In this document: positions 17,920 through 27,413 of the stretch, piece by piece
Position numbering within the stretch: position 1 is the first letter of the stretch
How the letters are laid out: every line of letters begins with the position of its first letter
From: an uncultured Lachnospiraceae bacterium
GTDB taxonomy: Bacteria; Bacillota; Clostridia; Lachnospirales; Lachnospiraceae
DNA: 64,000 nucleotides
Direction: 5' to 3'
Assembly (NCBI GenBank): GCA_949948735.1
Contig: CATLGV010000002.1
Span: forward strand, 124,001-188,000
Made by a program: the position numbers and the translations under genes
The notes under the pieces: generated by a model
Databases searched by the model: none
Told to the model about the DNA's origin: nothing
Seen by the model: only the letters and a program-made list of their open reading frames with translations

Positions 17920-18798
17920 ATGGCGAAATCAAAATTAAAAGGGAAAAGAGTGGATCCAAAACATTTTTCGCGGGATCAGATCAAATTTTACTGCATATTG
18001 ATACCTGCCGCTATTTTGATGGTTCTTCCGGTCGTATACATGTTTAACGAAGCATTTAAGCCGTTGGGAGAATTGTACGCATTCCCGCCTACGCTGATTG
18101 TGAAGGATCCTACGCTCAATAATTTTAAAAATTTGTTCGAGCTGTCGGGAACGACGGGCGTTCCCATGACAAGGTATCTGCTGAATTCCATTTTTATCAC
18201 GGTAGTTACGGTGGTCTTAAATATATATATTACAGTGGCATGCGCATTTGTATTGTCGAAGAAAGGCCAGTATAAAGTAACCAAATGGTTCTTCAGCGTC
18301 AACCAGATGGCATTGATGTTCGTGCAGGTAGCGGTGGCCGTACCAAGATATATCATTATCGTAAAGCTTGGCATGATCGATACGTGGGCCGCGCACATAT
18401 TTCCGCTGATTGCAATGCCGATTGGAATATTTCTGATGAAGCAGTTTATTGACGATGTGCCGGACGCCCTGCTGGAGGCGGCTTATGTGGACGGCGCGGG
18501 AAACTTCACCGTGATACGGAAGATTATATTTCCGATGACAAAGCCGGCGGTGGCGACGGTGGCGATTCTGACATTTCAGTCGGCATGGCAGGCAACGGAG
18601 GCGTCGAATAATTTCATTACCAGTGATGTGATGAAGACGATTTACTATTATTTGAACGCCCTACAGACAAACAACGCAGTGGCGGCGAGAGGCATCGTGG
18701 CGGCAGGCACTATTATTTTGTTCATACCGAACCTGATTATGTTTATCTGCATGCAGTCAAGAGTTATGAGTACGATGAGCCACTCCGGTATTAAGTAA
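17920..18798 (+). CDS. Sugar ABC transporter permease (MalG/LplC type)
   Basis: 292 residues from ATG 17920, preceded by TTGGAG at a spacing of 9; the frame extends 13 codons further upstream without a signal. About six membrane helices and an EAA loop (EAAYVDGAGN, near residue 186). It forms the inner-membrane channel with the preceding permease. The gap of 53 bases between the two is short, so they are one operon. Confidence 0.92.
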   Translation: MAKSKLKGKRVDPKHFSRDQIKFYCILIPAAILMVLPVVYMFNEAFKPLGELYAFPPTLIVKDPTLNNFKNLFELSGTTGVPMTRYLLNSIFITVVTVVLNIYITVACAFVLSKKGQYKVTKWFFSVNQMALMFVQVAVAVPRYIIIVKLGMIDTWAAHIFPLIAMPIGIFLMKQFIDDVPDALLEAAYVDGAGNFTVIRKIIFPMTKPAVATVAILTFQSAWQATEASNNFITSDVMKTIYYYLNALQTNNAVAARGIVAAGTIILFIPNLIMFICMQSRVMSTMSHSGIK

Positions 18799-18815
18799 AG
18801 GGGGAATAGGGTGAG

Positions 18816-20843
18816 ATGAAAAAAAATAGACAGATACTGGCCGCGATACTGATCGCATTGATCTGTTTTGTAAATACGGCTACAATACGGGCCTCTGAGG
18901 CGACGAGCTATACCTATACCCAGGACGATAAAATGGATCCCATCCGTACACAGGATGCATATCTGCCGCAGCAGACCATTACGGGAATCGGGTTGAATGC
19001 GGCGGAGGATATGTTTATTGACAGCAGCAATATGATGTATATTGCCGATACCGGAAACGCGCGGATTGTAAAATATGATATTAACAGCGGGACGGCGGCG
19101 GAGGAATTTACGTATCCGGAATTTCAGACGCCAAAGGGGATTTATGTAACCCTGACTGGCGAGGTCTATGTGGCGGACAGCAAGGCAAAAGCGGTTTTTG
19201 TATTTGATAAGAACTGGGAGCTGATTCAAAAATTGGAAAGGCCGCAGGTGCCGGCGTTTGGCGATACGGCCTATGAGCCCTCCAAGGTAGCGGCGGATGA
19301 GAGCGGAAATATATATATTGTCGGCGAAGGCGTTTACAACGGCGTGATTCAAATGTCCGGGGACGGTGAGTTTTTAGGCTTTTTTGCCGTGAATAAGGCG
19401 AATCTGAGCCTGTTCCAGAAGATTCAGACGCTGGTGTTTACCAGAGAGCAGCTGGGCAGGATGTTAAACCGCAATCCTACGACCTTTGCCAACGTTATGC
19501 TGGATTACCGCGGTATTGTTTATACGGTAACCTTAGGGGAGAATCAGGATCCCATTAAAAAGCATAAGACGAACGGAAGTAATATGTTTGCGGATACAGT
19601 CTACGGATTTACGGATATCAGCGATATCTGGGTTGACGATAATCTGTTGATTTATGCTTCTTCAAAGCGGGGCTATGTGGATGTATATACGCCGGAAGGA
19701 GAATGGCTTTTTGAATTTGGCTCGTATGTCTCCAATCTGGATGTGGCGGGCCTGTACAGCTCGCTTTCTACGCTGGCAGTCGATCAGAACGGTTACATAT
19801 GGACCATAGACAGCATTAAGGGATATTTACAGTCCTATGCGCCTACTTCCTATGCGGAAAAGGTGTATGAAGCGTTAAAGCTCTATGACGGCGGACATTA
19901 CGAAGAAGCGTTAGCGGTCTGGGACGAGGTGCTGGCCATGAACCAGATGTCCGTAGTGGCGCATGACGGCATCGGAAAAGCCTATATGTCAAAGTATGAC
20001 TTTGAAAGCGCGATGGCGCATTTTGAGGTTGCCGGTAACCATGAATTGTTTTCACAGGCTTTCTGGGAGCTTCGGAATGACTGGCTTCAAAAATATCTGA
20101 AATACATCCTGATCGCGGCCGCAATAGCGTATGCTGCGGCGGTAATCGTTGGCAGGGTGGATAAGGAAGAGAGGATAAAGTCCGAAAAAGCCCGGATAAA
20201 GCAGAAAATTGTAAGCCTGAAGGGCGTGGGCGACACCTTGTACGGTTTTCAGACGGCAAGGCATCCCCTGGACGGTTTCTATGATATTCGCATACAGAAG
20301 AAGGGCACCGTGCTTGGCGCCAGTATTTTATACGGGCTGCTTTTTATCTCCTTTATGCTGTTTATGCTGGGAAAGGGATTTATTTACCAGTACTACGATG
20401 TACAGGATCTGGATATTGGCTCTATTGTGGTCGGTTTTTTTGCCTTTATCGGATTATTTGTAGTGTGCAATTACTTAGTGACCTCCATCAATGACGGGGA
20501 AGGCAGCTTAAAGCAGGTGTTTATGACGGTGGCGTATGCGGCAGTGCCGTTGATTTTGGCGCTGCTCTCCATTACAGTATTGTCCTATTTCGTTACGACA
20601 AACGAAGCGTTTTTCCTTGACGTAATAATGCTGATTGGTGCCGCATGGACGGCGGTACTGCTCTTTCTGGGGCTGCAGACGGTACATAACTATACGGTAA
20701 AGGAAACGATAAAGGGAATTCTGCTCACGGCGCTGTTTATGTTTGTGGTGGTCATAGTGGTTTTGATTGTTACGATTATGTGGGAGCAGGTCTGGAAATT
20801 CCTCAGTACGATAGGAAAGGAGCTGGTACAGAATGTATTGTAA
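18816..20843 (+). CDS. NHL-repeat, TPR and Yip1-like membrane protein
   Basis: 675 residues. A signal sequence (1-26) is followed by an NHL-type beta-propeller from about 55 to 330 (repeats such as DMFIDSSNMMYIADTGNARIVKYD, GIYVTLTGEVYVADSKAKAV and LAVDQNGYIWTIDS). A TPR-like helical pair lies at about 345-415 (YDGGHYEEALAVWDEVLAMN, YDFESAMAHF). A membrane helix comes near 425, and the last 170 residues are a five-helix Yip1-like membrane domain. The propeller and TPR would be extracellular. It sits between two permease pairs and overlaps the next gene by 11 bases, so it probably has a structural or sensing role in glycan capture. No catalytic motif is seen. Confidence 0.7.
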   Translation: MKKNRQILAAILIALICFVNTATIRASEATSYTYTQDDKMDPIRTQDAYLPQQTITGIGLNAAEDMFIDSSNMMYIADTGNARIVKYDINSGTAAEEFTYPEFQTPKGIYVTLTGEVYVADSKAKAVFVFDKNWELIQKLERPQVPAFGDTAYEPSKVAADESGNIYIVGEGVYNGVIQMSGDGEFLGFFAVNKANLSLFQKIQTLVFTREQLGRMLNRNPTTFANVMLDYRGIVYTVTLGENQDPIKKHKTNGSNMFADTVYGFTDISDIWVDDNLLIYASSKRGYVDVYTPEGEWLFEFGSYVSNLDVAGLYSSLSTLAVDQNGYIWTIDSIKGYLQSYAPTSYAEKVYEALKLYDGGHYEEALAVWDEVLAMNQMSVVAHDGIGKAYMSKYDFESAMAHFEVAGNHELFSQAFWELRNDWLQKYLKYILIAAAIAYAAAVIVGRVDKEERIKSEKARIKQKIVSLKGVGDTLYGFQTARHPLDGFYDIRIQKKGTVLGASILYGLLFISFMLFMLGKGFIYQYYDVQDLDIGSIVVGFFAFIGLFVVCNYLVTSINDGEGSLKQVFMTVAYAAVPLILALLSITVLSYFVTTNEAFFLDVIMLIGAAWTAVLLFLGLQTVHNYTVKETIKGILLTALFMFVVVIVVLIVTIMWEQVWKFLSTIGKELVQNVL

Positions 20844-23229
20844 GACGAAAAAGAAACGAATGGCCGTTATGATGGCGCTGTGCATGACGGCAGGCGCACT
20901 GCTGCCGGGCGGCAGGGTACATGCGGAATATATCAATACCAATCGAGATACGCTCCTTCCCGAGGAAGCGATGGAGATCAAGGAAGCGGATGTGACGGGG
21001 TACGAAAAGCTCTACGAAACGGATACGGCGATTTATTATTTCCGGGACGACAGAGATATTATAGCCGTGCTGGATAAAGAAAACGGCTATCTCTGGAAGA
21101 CCGGCCTGGATGCGGAGGCGTCAAAAAAGCTGAAGGCAAAGGCACTCAGCGCGTCTACGGAAGAAGACTTTGAGGAATTGGAAAATAATCCGATCGAAGA
21201 CAATATGAATGAAATCTATACGGATATGGCCAATTCCCTGATTACGGTGGAATACAGAACGCCGGACGCTGTCGAAAATCTGAAAAAGGCTTCTTCGGCG
21301 TCATCAGGCTCCGAATCTGCGCTTTCCAAGCTTGCGAAAAACCAGTATTGTCTGGATATTGATTTTAAGGAAATGGATCTGCGGATGAAGGTGTATATCA
21401 CCTTTGGGGAAAAGGAAATCCGGTATGATATTCCTTACGCGGAGCTTGACGGCGAGGGAAAAAAGAGTATGACTGCCGTTTATATTACGCCGTTTCTGGG
21501 GGCAAGCGGCGGGCAGATATTACGATTTGACAGGGAGAGCGGCGGCTACGATATTGCAGAGAAAAAGGATACGCCCTCCGGTTATGCCTTTGTACCTGAC
21601 GGAAGCGGCGCGCTGATTCGCTTCAGGGATAACAACGTAGCCTTTCAGGAATATGCAGGCGACGTGTACGGTGCGGATCCCTCGCAGGGAGAATATTATT
21701 ATACGGAGCTGACGGACGCGATTCCGCTGAAGGATCCGGTCATGCCGGTATTCGGCGTCGCGTACGGAAACGATCAGGCGGCTTTTGTGGCTTATGCGGA
21801 TGAAGGGGACGAATATATGCATATTGTCTGTACCCCTGAGGAGAACATGACATATTACACATGGACCTGCGCCAGATTTATTTATAATCTGAGGTATCAT
21901 CAGGTCTATAATAAGGCGGGAGACGGATATTTTGCGATTATGGAAGAGCCGAACGCCTTTGATATTTCCATGACGTACCGGTTCTTAAGCGGGGACGGAA
22001 GCGGAAGCACAGAGGCGGCGAATTATGTAGGAATGGCGCTTACCTACAGGGCGCATTTGATTGAGCAGGGAATCCTGACCGAGCGTACGCCCGATGATAC
22101 GAATATACCGATACGTTTGGATTTCATTATGTCCGATGCAAAGAGCAGCGTAGTGGGCATGAAAAATGTAGTGGTGACTACTACGGAGGATGTAAGGGCT
22201 GTTTTGAATGAGGTCATGGCGAAGGGCATCACCAATATTAATACCGGGTTGAGCGGATGGCAGAAAAAGGGCGCAAGCTTTTCCAGACCCTATACGCGGA
22301 AATATTCCTCCAAAATAGGAAGCAAGTCGGATTTTCAGAAGCTGATTGCGGATTTTGCCCAAAAGGGTGTGGACATTTCCTGCGAAGGAGATTATATAAC
22401 GATCAATAAGAGCATGCTCAGCTATTATAATACGGCGGTAAAGCATGTCAACTCCTGGTATGCGTTTGTAGATAAGTCCAACCTTCTGCCGTCAACGGCG
22501 CCGCTTGCCCAGTTTGGCTTTGCCAGACCTGAGAAAAGCGCGGAGTGGCTGCTGGAGCAGTATAGCCATACGAAGAATCAGGCTGCATCCATGACAATCG
22601 ACGGAATCGGTTCGGTGCTTACCGGCGATTACTCCGGCTCCCGGCACACAACCGTAAGCGATGCGGTCGTACTTTATCAGGAAACGCTTTCCTCGATGGA
22701 AGAGGTAAAAACCAATATAAAAAATCCGGGTATGTATTTATGGCAGTATACGGACAGGTATCTGCAGGCGCCGGTGGGGCATTCACAGTATATTTTCGAG
22801 ACGGACGCGGTGCCGTTCTTACAGCTGGTACTGAACGGTACGATGGAGATGTATGCGCCTTATGCAAATTTTTCATTTTACACACAGAAGGATATTTTGA
22901 AGATGATAGACTACAACCTGAGTCCGTCGTTTATTTTGACAAAGGAGCCTTCTTACAAGCTGGCGGATACGGTCAGCGCAGATTTATATTCTACGGAATA
23001 CAGCCTTTATGCCGGGCTGATTCAGGATATTTATACGCAGGTCAATACGGTTCTGAAAGAGGTAAACGGATATAGGTGGTCGAATCGAATCGTGGCGCAA
23101 AACGGTGTGATCGTAAACGTATACGAGAAGGACGGCCGGACAAAGGAAATCATCATTAATTATACCGATGAAACGGTGACCATACACGGCACAGAGGTGG
23201 CGCCGCTTAGCGCCGTATTTGCAGGCTGA
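20833..23229 (+). CDS. Secreted DUF5696-like protein
   Basis: 798 residues. The signal peptide (basic start, hydrophobic core, cleavage near GGRVHAEY at about 32) marks it as exported; no lipobox is seen. The body is one long mixed alpha/beta region with segments such as YYFRDDRDIIAVLDKENGYLWKTG, SGYAFVPDGSGALIRF and MYAPYANFSFY, which I associate with DUF5696 proteins found beside sugar ABC transporters. A barrel-type glycosidase-like fold is possible, but no catalytic pair can be named. The start overlaps the NHL-TPR-Yip1 gene and has AAAGGAG 10 bases upstream, so the two are coupled. Confidence 0.6.
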   Translation: MYCKTKKKRMAVMMALCMTAGALLPGGRVHAEYINTNRDTLLPEEAMEIKEADVTGYEKLYETDTAIYYFRDDRDIIAVLDKENGYLWKTGLDAEASKKLKAKALSASTEEDFEELENNPIEDNMNEIYTDMANSLITVEYRTPDAVENLKKASSASSGSESALSKLAKNQYCLDIDFKEMDLRMKVYITFGEKEIRYDIPYAELDGEGKKSMTAVYITPFLGASGGQILRFDRESGGYDIAEKKDTPSGYAFVPDGSGALIRFRDNNVAFQEYAGDVYGADPSQGEYYYTELTDAIPLKDPVMPVFGVAYGNDQAAFVAYADEGDEYMHIVCTPEENMTYYTWTCARFIYNLRYHQVYNKAGDGYFAIMEEPNAFDISMTYRFLSGDGSGSTEAANYVGMALTYRAHLIEQGILTERTPDDTNIPIRLDFIMSDAKSSVVGMKNVVVTTTEDVRAVLNEVMAKGITNINTGLSGWQKKGASFSRPYTRKYSSKIGSKSDFQKLIADFAQKGVDISCEGDYITINKSMLSYYNTAVKHVNSWYAFVDKSNLLPSTAPLAQFGFARPEKSAEWLLEQYSHTKNQAASMTIDGIGSVLTGDYSGSRHTTVSDAVVLYQETLSSMEEVKTNIKNPGMYLWQYTDRYLQAPVGHSQYIFETDAVPFLQLVLNGTMEMYAPYANFSFYTQKDILKMIDYNLSPSFILTKEPSYKLADTVSADLYSTEYSLYAGLIQDIYTQVNTVLKEVNGYRWSNRIVAQNGVIVNVYEKDGRTKEIIINYTDETVTIHGTEVAPLSAVFAG

Positions 23230-23248
23230 GTAAGAATGGAGGAGTATT

Positions 23249-24157
23249 ATGTCGGAAAAAAACAAAAAAGTACATAAAACAAAATCCTTTCAAAGAAGAC
23301 AGGATAAGTACGGTTATTTATTTATGCTGCCGTGGATTGTCGGTTTTGTAGTATTTACGATGATTCCCTTTGTGATGACGGTGTACTTGAGCTTTACGGA
23401 GGTAAAGCAGGATATCAGGGGATTTAACATTAAGTTTACGGGAATTTACAATTACAGGCAGGCCTTTTTCGTGAATACGGATTTTACGCCGGCACTGGTA
23501 TCCTTCCTTGGGATGATCATTCCCTATACGGTAGTAATTGTCATTATGGCGTTTATTCTTGCCATGCTGTTAAATACGATTGTGAAAGGAAAATCCGTAT
23601 TCCGGACGATTTACTTTTTGCCGGTGGTCGTTCTTTCGGGGCCTGTCATGTACCAGCTGATGAATCTGAATCCGGAGGTGGAGGGGCAGGTCAACGAGCT
23701 GTATTATACCTTTTTGATTCGGATGATATACAGCTATTCCCCGATAGCGGCAGGCGCGATGGTCTCCCTGTTTGACAATCTCTCGATTATCTTATGGTAT
23801 ACGGGTATTCCGATTGTGCTTTTTATAAACGGACTGCAAAAGATTAATCCCAGTCTTTATGAGGCGGCAAGGATTGATTCTGCAACAAACTGGCAGATTT
23901 TGTGGAAGATCACAATGCCGATTATCCGTCCTACTGCGCTGATTGTTACGGTTTTTACCATCGTGCAGTTAGGGGCAATGGATACGATCAATCCGGTGCT
24001 TGTTATGATCAAGGAGAGGACGGCAAATACCAGCGGCGGGTTTGGCTATGCGGCTACGATTTCATGGATATACAGTCTGATTGTGCTTGCAATCATCGGC
24101 GCCGCATTCTTACTGTTCCGTGAGAGGAAAATAAAAGAAACCCATAAATACTGGTAA
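23249..24157 (+). CDS. Sugar ABC transporter permease (MalF type, second pair)
   Basis: 302 residues with six predicted membrane helices and an EAA loop (EAARIDSATN, Glu205). It follows the DUF5696-like gene by 19 bases with a GGAGG site. The sequence clearly differs from the permease at 16943, so this is a second transporter and not a duplicate copy. It has no binding-protein gene of its own nearby; the lipoprotein at 12123 or the giant binding protein may serve it. Confidence 0.93.
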   Translation: MSEKNKKVHKTKSFQRRQDKYGYLFMLPWIVGFVVFTMIPFVMTVYLSFTEVKQDIRGFNIKFTGIYNYRQAFFVNTDFTPALVSFLGMIIPYTVVIVIMAFILAMLLNTIVKGKSVFRTIYFLPVVVLSGPVMYQLMNLNPEVEGQVNELYYTFLIRMIYSYSPIAAGAMVSLFDNLSIILWYTGIPIVLFINGLQKINPSLYEAARIDSATNWQILWKITMPIIRPTALIVTVFTIVQLGAMDTINPVLVMIKERTANTSGGFGYAATISWIYSLIVLAIIGAAFLLFRERKIKETHKYW

Positions 24158-24170
24158 AGGAGGCAATGTA

Positions 24171-25067
24171 ATGGCAAAACGCATAGGAAAAGCAGTAACA
24201 TATTTTCTCTTAATCTGCATTGGATATATATATTTGGAGCCGATTTTCCAGATGGTTTCCAAATCGCTGATGTCCGCGTCGGATGTAATCGATCCCTCCA
24301 TAGAGTGGCTGTCGAAATCGCCCACGTTAAACAACTTTAAGGTGGCGGCAAAGGTATTGAAAATGCCGAAAAGCCTGATCAACTCTATTTGCTTTTCGGC
24401 AGGGCTTGCGATATTACAGACAACGGTAGCGGCAATGACGGGATACGCGCTTTCCAGATTTAAATTTCGACTCAAAAATTTCTGGTTTGTTATGATTCTG
24501 CTGGCATTTATTATTCCGACGGCCCTTTTGATGATTCCGAGACTGATCATCTTTATTACGGTGCAGCAGAGCACAGGCGTACAGCTGATTGGCACGCCGG
24601 TTCCGCAGGTGCTTATGGCGATACTGGGGCAGGGCGTAAACGGGACGATTTTGATTCTGATATTTTGGAACTTTTTTAACTTAATACCGTACTCTCTGGA
24701 TGAGGCGGCAATGATTGACGGCGCGGGACCGTTTCAGATTTTCTTTCATATTGCCGTGAAGCTGTCCTTTGCCACGGTGCTGATCGTATTCCTTTTTGCC
24801 TTTGTATGGAACTGGAATGAAACGTATCAGACCTCCACTTTCCTGGGCGGCACGATGGAGCTGCTGCCGATGAAGCTGTCCGTATTTGACAGTCAGTTTG
24901 AAACTGCGTCCAGCTCGGGTATCGGCGCGGGCGGAACCTTTAAGATCAATGAAGCGTATAAAATGGCTGCGACCTTAATATCGATTGTGCCGTTATTGCT
25001 TTTATACGCCTGCGTACAGAAGCAGTTCATACAGGGTATCGAAAATACGGGCATTACCGGAGAGTAG
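24171..25067 (+). CDS. Sugar ABC transporter permease (MalG type, second pair)
   Basis: 298 residues, about six membrane helices, EAA loop EAAMIDGAGP (Glu178). It follows its partner by 13 bases with an AAAGGAGG site. It completes the second permease pair of the locus and precedes the GH16-GH5 lipoprotein gene by 11 bases. Confidence 0.92.
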   Translation: MAKRIGKAVTYFLLICIGYIYLEPIFQMVSKSLMSASDVIDPSIEWLSKSPTLNNFKVAAKVLKMPKSLINSICFSAGLAILQTTVAAMTGYALSRFKFRLKNFWFVMILLAFIIPTALLMIPRLIIFITVQQSTGVQLIGTPVPQVLMAILGQGVNGTILILIFWNFFNLIPYSLDEAAMIDGAGPFQIFFHIAVKLSFATVLIVFLFAFVWNWNETYQTSTFLGGTMELLPMKLSVFDSQFETASSSGIGAGGTFKINEAYKMAATLISIVPLLLLYACVQKQFIQGIENTGITGE

Positions 25068-25078
25068 GAGATCGGCAT

Positions 25079-27277
25079 ATGAAAAAATGGAAGAAGGCAA
25101 TGTGCCTTGTGATGACAGTGGCCCTGACAGGCGGCTGCGGAAAGGCGGAGCGCACGGCAGAGAATGCGGAAACGGCAGGAGCGGCACAGTCGGAGGAGGC
25201 AGAGGGCAGCCCGTTTCAGACAAGGGTGGGGACGAAGGTACCCGATGCCTTTCTGGAAAAAGAAGAGGGAAAGGAAGAGGATGTGAAAGCAAAGAACGTT
25301 ACTTATGATTCGGAGCACATGGACTACAGGCTGGTGTGGTGTGATGAGTTCGATTATGAAGGAAAACCTGATGAAACCAAATGGGGGTATGATACAGGCG
25401 GAAGCGGATGGGGAAACCAGGAGCTTCAATACTATACGGATGACGGGAACGCGTGGGTGGAAGACGATAAGCTGATTATAGAGCTTCGCAAAGAGGACAT
25501 GGGGGAGCGGGAATATACTTCTGCGCGTCTGATCTCCAAGGGGAAAGGGGACTGGACATACGGAAAGCTTGAGGTGCGTGCAAAGCTGCCTTCGGGGCTT
25601 GGCACATGGCCTGCGATTTGGATGCTCCCCACCGACTGGGTATATGGCGGCTGGCCTGCCTCCGGTGAAATCGATATTATGGAGCATGTGGGATATGATC
25701 CGGATGTAATTCATGGATCCATCCATACGCAGTCCTATTATCACAGCATCGGAACGCAGAAGACCGGTACCGTTAAGGTAGAAGGAGTCAGTGAGGACTT
25801 TCATGTGTATGCGGTGGAATGGCTTCCCGACAAAATTCGCTTTTTTGCGGATGATGAAGAGTATTTTTCTTTTACGCCCACGGATTTTAAGGAAAGCCCG
25901 ACGTATAAAGAATGGCCCTTTGATGCCAAAATGCATCTGCTCTTAAATATTGCGTACGGCGGAAGCTGGGGTGGAGCGAAGGGCGTGGACGACGAGGTGC
26001 TTCCTGTCAGGATGGAGGTAGATTATGTGCGTGTATACCAAAGTCCCCAGGTCAGCGACATAAAACGTGAGGAAAAGGAAGTGGAAAATCCGATGTTGAA
26101 AGCAGATGGAAAAGTATTGCGCGACGATGGAGGAAACGGCGATATTGTGCAGCTTAAGGGTGTGAATGCGGGAGGGTATCTTTTGCAGGAATTCTGGATG
26201 ACGCCTACAGGGTGGAGCGAGAATGTAAGCGCGGAGGAAGATATTTTTGCGGTTTTGGAGGAACGCTTCGGCAAAGCAACAAGAGAGGAGCTGGTAGCAC
26301 TTTATCAGGACAACTACTGGACGGAGGAGGATTTTGACTTTTGCAGGGAGCTTGGCATAAATTGTATCCGGCTTCCGTTTTGGTACCGCAATCTGGTGGA
26401 TGAGAACGGTGACTTTTATCCTGACTGGAGCAAGAGGATCGACTGGTTTGTGGAGGAGGCGGGAAAGCGGCAGATCTATGTCATTCTGGATATGCACGGC
26501 GCGCCCGGCTCCCAAAACGGATCTGACCATTCCGCAAAAGACGGGGGAGATCACAAAGAGGAAGCTTCGGCGTTTTTCTTTGGTGATACAGCGGAAGAAA
26601 ATCAGGCGCTTTACTATAAAATCTGGGAAGAACTGGCAGCCCATTATAAAGACAATCCCTGGGTAGCCGGCTATGACCTGCTGAACGAGCCCTACTGTAC
26701 CTATCGGTATCATTCCTCTAAATCGGCGGATGAATTGCACAGGATGCTTTGGGATATTTATCATACTGCTTATGAAAAAATCCGCAGGATTGACGGAAAT
26801 CATCTGATCATTATGGAGGCCACGTGGGACCCGGCGGATCTGCCCGACCCCAAAGCGTACGGCTGGGAAAATATTATGTATGAGTACCACAATTATCTCT
26901 ATGACGATTATGATAATAAAGCGGGCAGACAGATTACAAATATGCAGAATAAGCTGAAGCTGATTGCAGAGGCGGACTACAATGTGCCAAGCTATATGGG
27001 GGAATTTGCCTACTTTAACAATTTAGAGGCATGGGATGAAGGGTTGGCGCTGATCAACGACTGCGGACTTAACTGGACGACGTGGACTTACAAAGTAGTG
27101 GAGGAGTACGGAAACTGGGGACTGCGCAACCAAAAGAATGCCAATCTGAATCTGGAGACGGCGTCTTTGGAGGAGATTAAAGAAGCCTGGTCCAGGGTAG
27201 GTGAATCGGAGGAAAATACAGGGCTGCGGCAGGTATTGGAAAAATACTGTCAAAAGGTGTATATTTCCGCAAAATAA
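25079..27277 (+). CDS. GH16-GH5 fusion lipoprotein, probable beta-1,3-glucanase
   Basis: 732 residues. The lipoprotein signal ends at Cys20 (ALTGGC), so it is displayed on the cell surface. The GH16 domain (about 75-325) has the catalytic E-x-D-x-x-E as GEIDIMEH (Glu197, Asp199, Glu202) and TWPAIWMLP, typical of laminarinases. The GH5 domain (about 340-715) has acid/base Glu537 in LLNEPY and nucleophile Glu642 in YMGEFAYF. LDMHGAPGSQNGSDHS resembles exo-1,3-glucanases of the yeast Exg1 group. The fusion could cut beta-1,3-glucan internally and trim the ends. It is the last gene of the LacI locus. Confidence 0.9.
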   Translation: MKKWKKAMCLVMTVALTGGCGKAERTAENAETAGAAQSEEAEGSPFQTRVGTKVPDAFLEKEEGKEEDVKAKNVTYDSEHMDYRLVWCDEFDYEGKPDETKWGYDTGGSGWGNQELQYYTDDGNAWVEDDKLIIELRKEDMGEREYTSARLISKGKGDWTYGKLEVRAKLPSGLGTWPAIWMLPTDWVYGGWPASGEIDIMEHVGYDPDVIHGSIHTQSYYHSIGTQKTGTVKVEGVSEDFHVYAVEWLPDKIRFFADDEEYFSFTPTDFKESPTYKEWPFDAKMHLLLNIAYGGSWGGAKGVDDEVLPVRMEVDYVRVYQSPQVSDIKREEKEVENPMLKADGKVLRDDGGNGDIVQLKGVNAGGYLLQEFWMTPTGWSENVSAEEDIFAVLEERFGKATREELVALYQDNYWTEEDFDFCRELGINCIRLPFWYRNLVDENGDFYPDWSKRIDWFVEEAGKRQIYVILDMHGAPGSQNGSDHSAKDGGDHKEEASAFFFGDTAEENQALYYKIWEELAAHYKDNPWVAGYDLLNEPYCTYRYHSSKSADELHRMLWDIYHTAYEKIRRIDGNHLIIMEATWDPADLPDPKAYGWENIMYEYHNYLYDDYDNKAGRQITNMQNKLKLIAEADYNVPSYMGEFAYFNNLEAWDEGLALINDCGLNWTTWTYKVVEEYGNWGLRNQKNANLNLETASLEEIKEAWSRVGESEENTGLRQVLEKYCQKVYISAK

Positions 27278-27279
27278 AG

Positions 27280-27390
27280 CCTGGCCGCGTATATCTTTCG
27301 GTCAGGGGTAAACTTTTCGCACAGATCTGCCGATATACGTCCTAGAAACGTTATATCATGCAAACGGAATTGCGTGCAGGGAAACCTGCA
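27280..27390. other. Leader with nested inverted repeats
   Basis: An eight-pair stem (27280-27287 with 27299-27306) could end the sugar operon but lacks a T-run. CGTATATC (27288-27295) is repeated inverted as GATATACG (27332-27339), and GCAGG/CCTGC forms a small hairpin at about 27376-27390. The first two pairings are mutually exclusive in part. Possible terminator or regulator-binding region. Confidence 0.3.
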
Positions 27391-27413
27391 GGATACATTA
27401 AGGAGGATGGGGT

